Shown here: positions 63,665 to 64,000 of the stretch, one piece after another
How the letters are laid out: each line of letters begins with the position of its first letter
Numbering within the stretch: position 1 is the stretch's first letter
Assembly (NCBI RefSeq): GCF_028736175.1
Contig: NZ_CP117880.1
Location: 682,001-746,000, forward strand
Source: Sphingobacterium oryzagri
GTDB lineage: Bacteria; Bacteroidota; Bacteroidia; Sphingobacteriales; Sphingobacteriaceae
DNA: 64,000 nucleotides
Direction of reading: 5' to 3'
Translations under genes and position numbers: made by a program
The notes under the pieces: generated by a model
Seen by the model: only the letters and a program-made list of their open reading frames with translations
What the model was told of the DNA's origin: nothing
The model's database searches: none

Positions 63665-64000
63665 ATGAAGATAGTTTTCATACTCATGCTCAAAATGGCA
63701 ACGCTCGTTGGTTATGTTGTCGCACAAGAGAGTTTCCCCGTGAAACCACTGGGCAAAACAATTTATTCGGGTGTTTTCACGGGGAACGGGTTGCTGGGAA
63801 CGATGACTTATATAAAAGCGAAAGATGCTGTGCGCATAGATATCGGCCGAACGGATGTGTACGATCATCGCGTGAATCGGGAATCGGCGTTGTTTGACAA
63901 AGCCAGGCTACCTATCGGTCATTTTGAAATTGCATTGCCAGATACTATTTGTGCAGCAGCTGGTGATATAGCCTACCGCAGTGGGCAGGCTACGGCAACA
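63665..64000 (+). CDS. N-terminus of a probable glycoside hydrolase (partial)
   Basis: ATG at 63665 opens a frame of 112 codons that runs off the right edge. It begins with a signal peptide (about 1-20, MKIVFILMLKMATLVGYVVA) and continues SGVFTGNGLLGTMTYIKAKD followed by AVRIDIGRTDVYDHRV, which resembles the start of GH95- or GH65-like enzymes with a GNGxLG motif. It directly follows the GH88 gene, so a carbohydrate-active enzyme is likely; the exact family is undetermined because the sequence is cut. Confidence 0.6.
   Translation, partial: MKIVFILMLKMATLVGYVVAQESFPVKPLGKTIYSGVFTGNGLLGTMTYIKAKDAVRIDIGRTDVYDHRVNRESALFDKARLPIGHFEIALPDTICAAAGDIAYRSGQATAT

Overview
The window is chromosomal DNA of a member of the Bacteroidota, most likely Sphingobacteriaceae (inference). 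The support is a SusC/SusD pair run by an ECF sigma factor and FecR-type anti-sigma factor, a GLPGLI protein paired with a TonB-type barrel, an IPExxxVDY protein beside pyk and acpP-fabF-rnc, a DUF2723 membrane protein, an S16 with a long Ala/Glu tail, and promoters with the Bacteroidota -7 element TAnnTTTG. No rRNA, tRNA, CRISPR array or prophage was seen.

Layout. 1-4700: end of an unidentified gene, a possible 54-residue minus-strand gene, then a TonB-dependent receptor followed by a beta-propeller phytase, which together look like a phytate-phosphate scavenging module. 4701-6525: an apparently intact IS1182-type insertion sequence with terminator-like hairpins at both ends. 6666-16018: a trans-envelope regulated import locus (ECF sigma, FecR anti-sigma with DUF4974, SusC with an STN signalling domain, SusD, an HExxH zinc metallohydrolase lipoprotein, a DUF4302 lipoprotein). 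16340-20170: Mrp ATPase, an AsmA-like/GT51 transglycosylase and hypoxanthine phosphoribosyltransferase. 20204-26591: a two-gene AddAB-like helicase-nuclease. 26766-28409: four tandem ~100-bp AT-rich repeats ending exactly at the rpsP promoter, then rpsP and rimM. 28870-35290: a DUF2723 glycosyltransferase-like membrane protein, glnS, and an exported oxidoreductase-like protein with a degenerate nucleotide-binding motif.

35323-37814 is the most unusual stretch: about 2.5 kb without a convincing gene, made of six tandem copies of a hairpin-rich unit. Two versions of a core stem-loop and two versions of a 3' module occur in different combinations, and both arms of the core stem change together. 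It lies between convergent genes.

37961-47498: beta-carbonic anhydrase with a SulP anion transporter (possibly bicarbonate uptake), a small unknown gene, a HerA-like ATPase, a sugar-phosphate nucleotidyltransferase, a TIGR02117 protein, dnaK with a possible sigma-54-like promoter, a thioredoxin-like protein and a YjbR protein. 47544-52844: GLPGLI protein, outer-membrane barrel and pyruvate kinase. 52975-57524: IPExxxVDY gene divergent from acpP-fabF-rnc, then hisS. 57672-60392: pyruvate dehydrogenase E1-alpha and E2. 60611-64000: serine hydrolase, CoA-binding protein, GH88 glucuronyl hydrolase and the start of a probable glycoside hydrolase.

Most genes are housekeeping or typical outer-membrane nutrient-acquisition genes of the phylum. 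Function calls come from motif recognition in the translated sequence; no database search was run.
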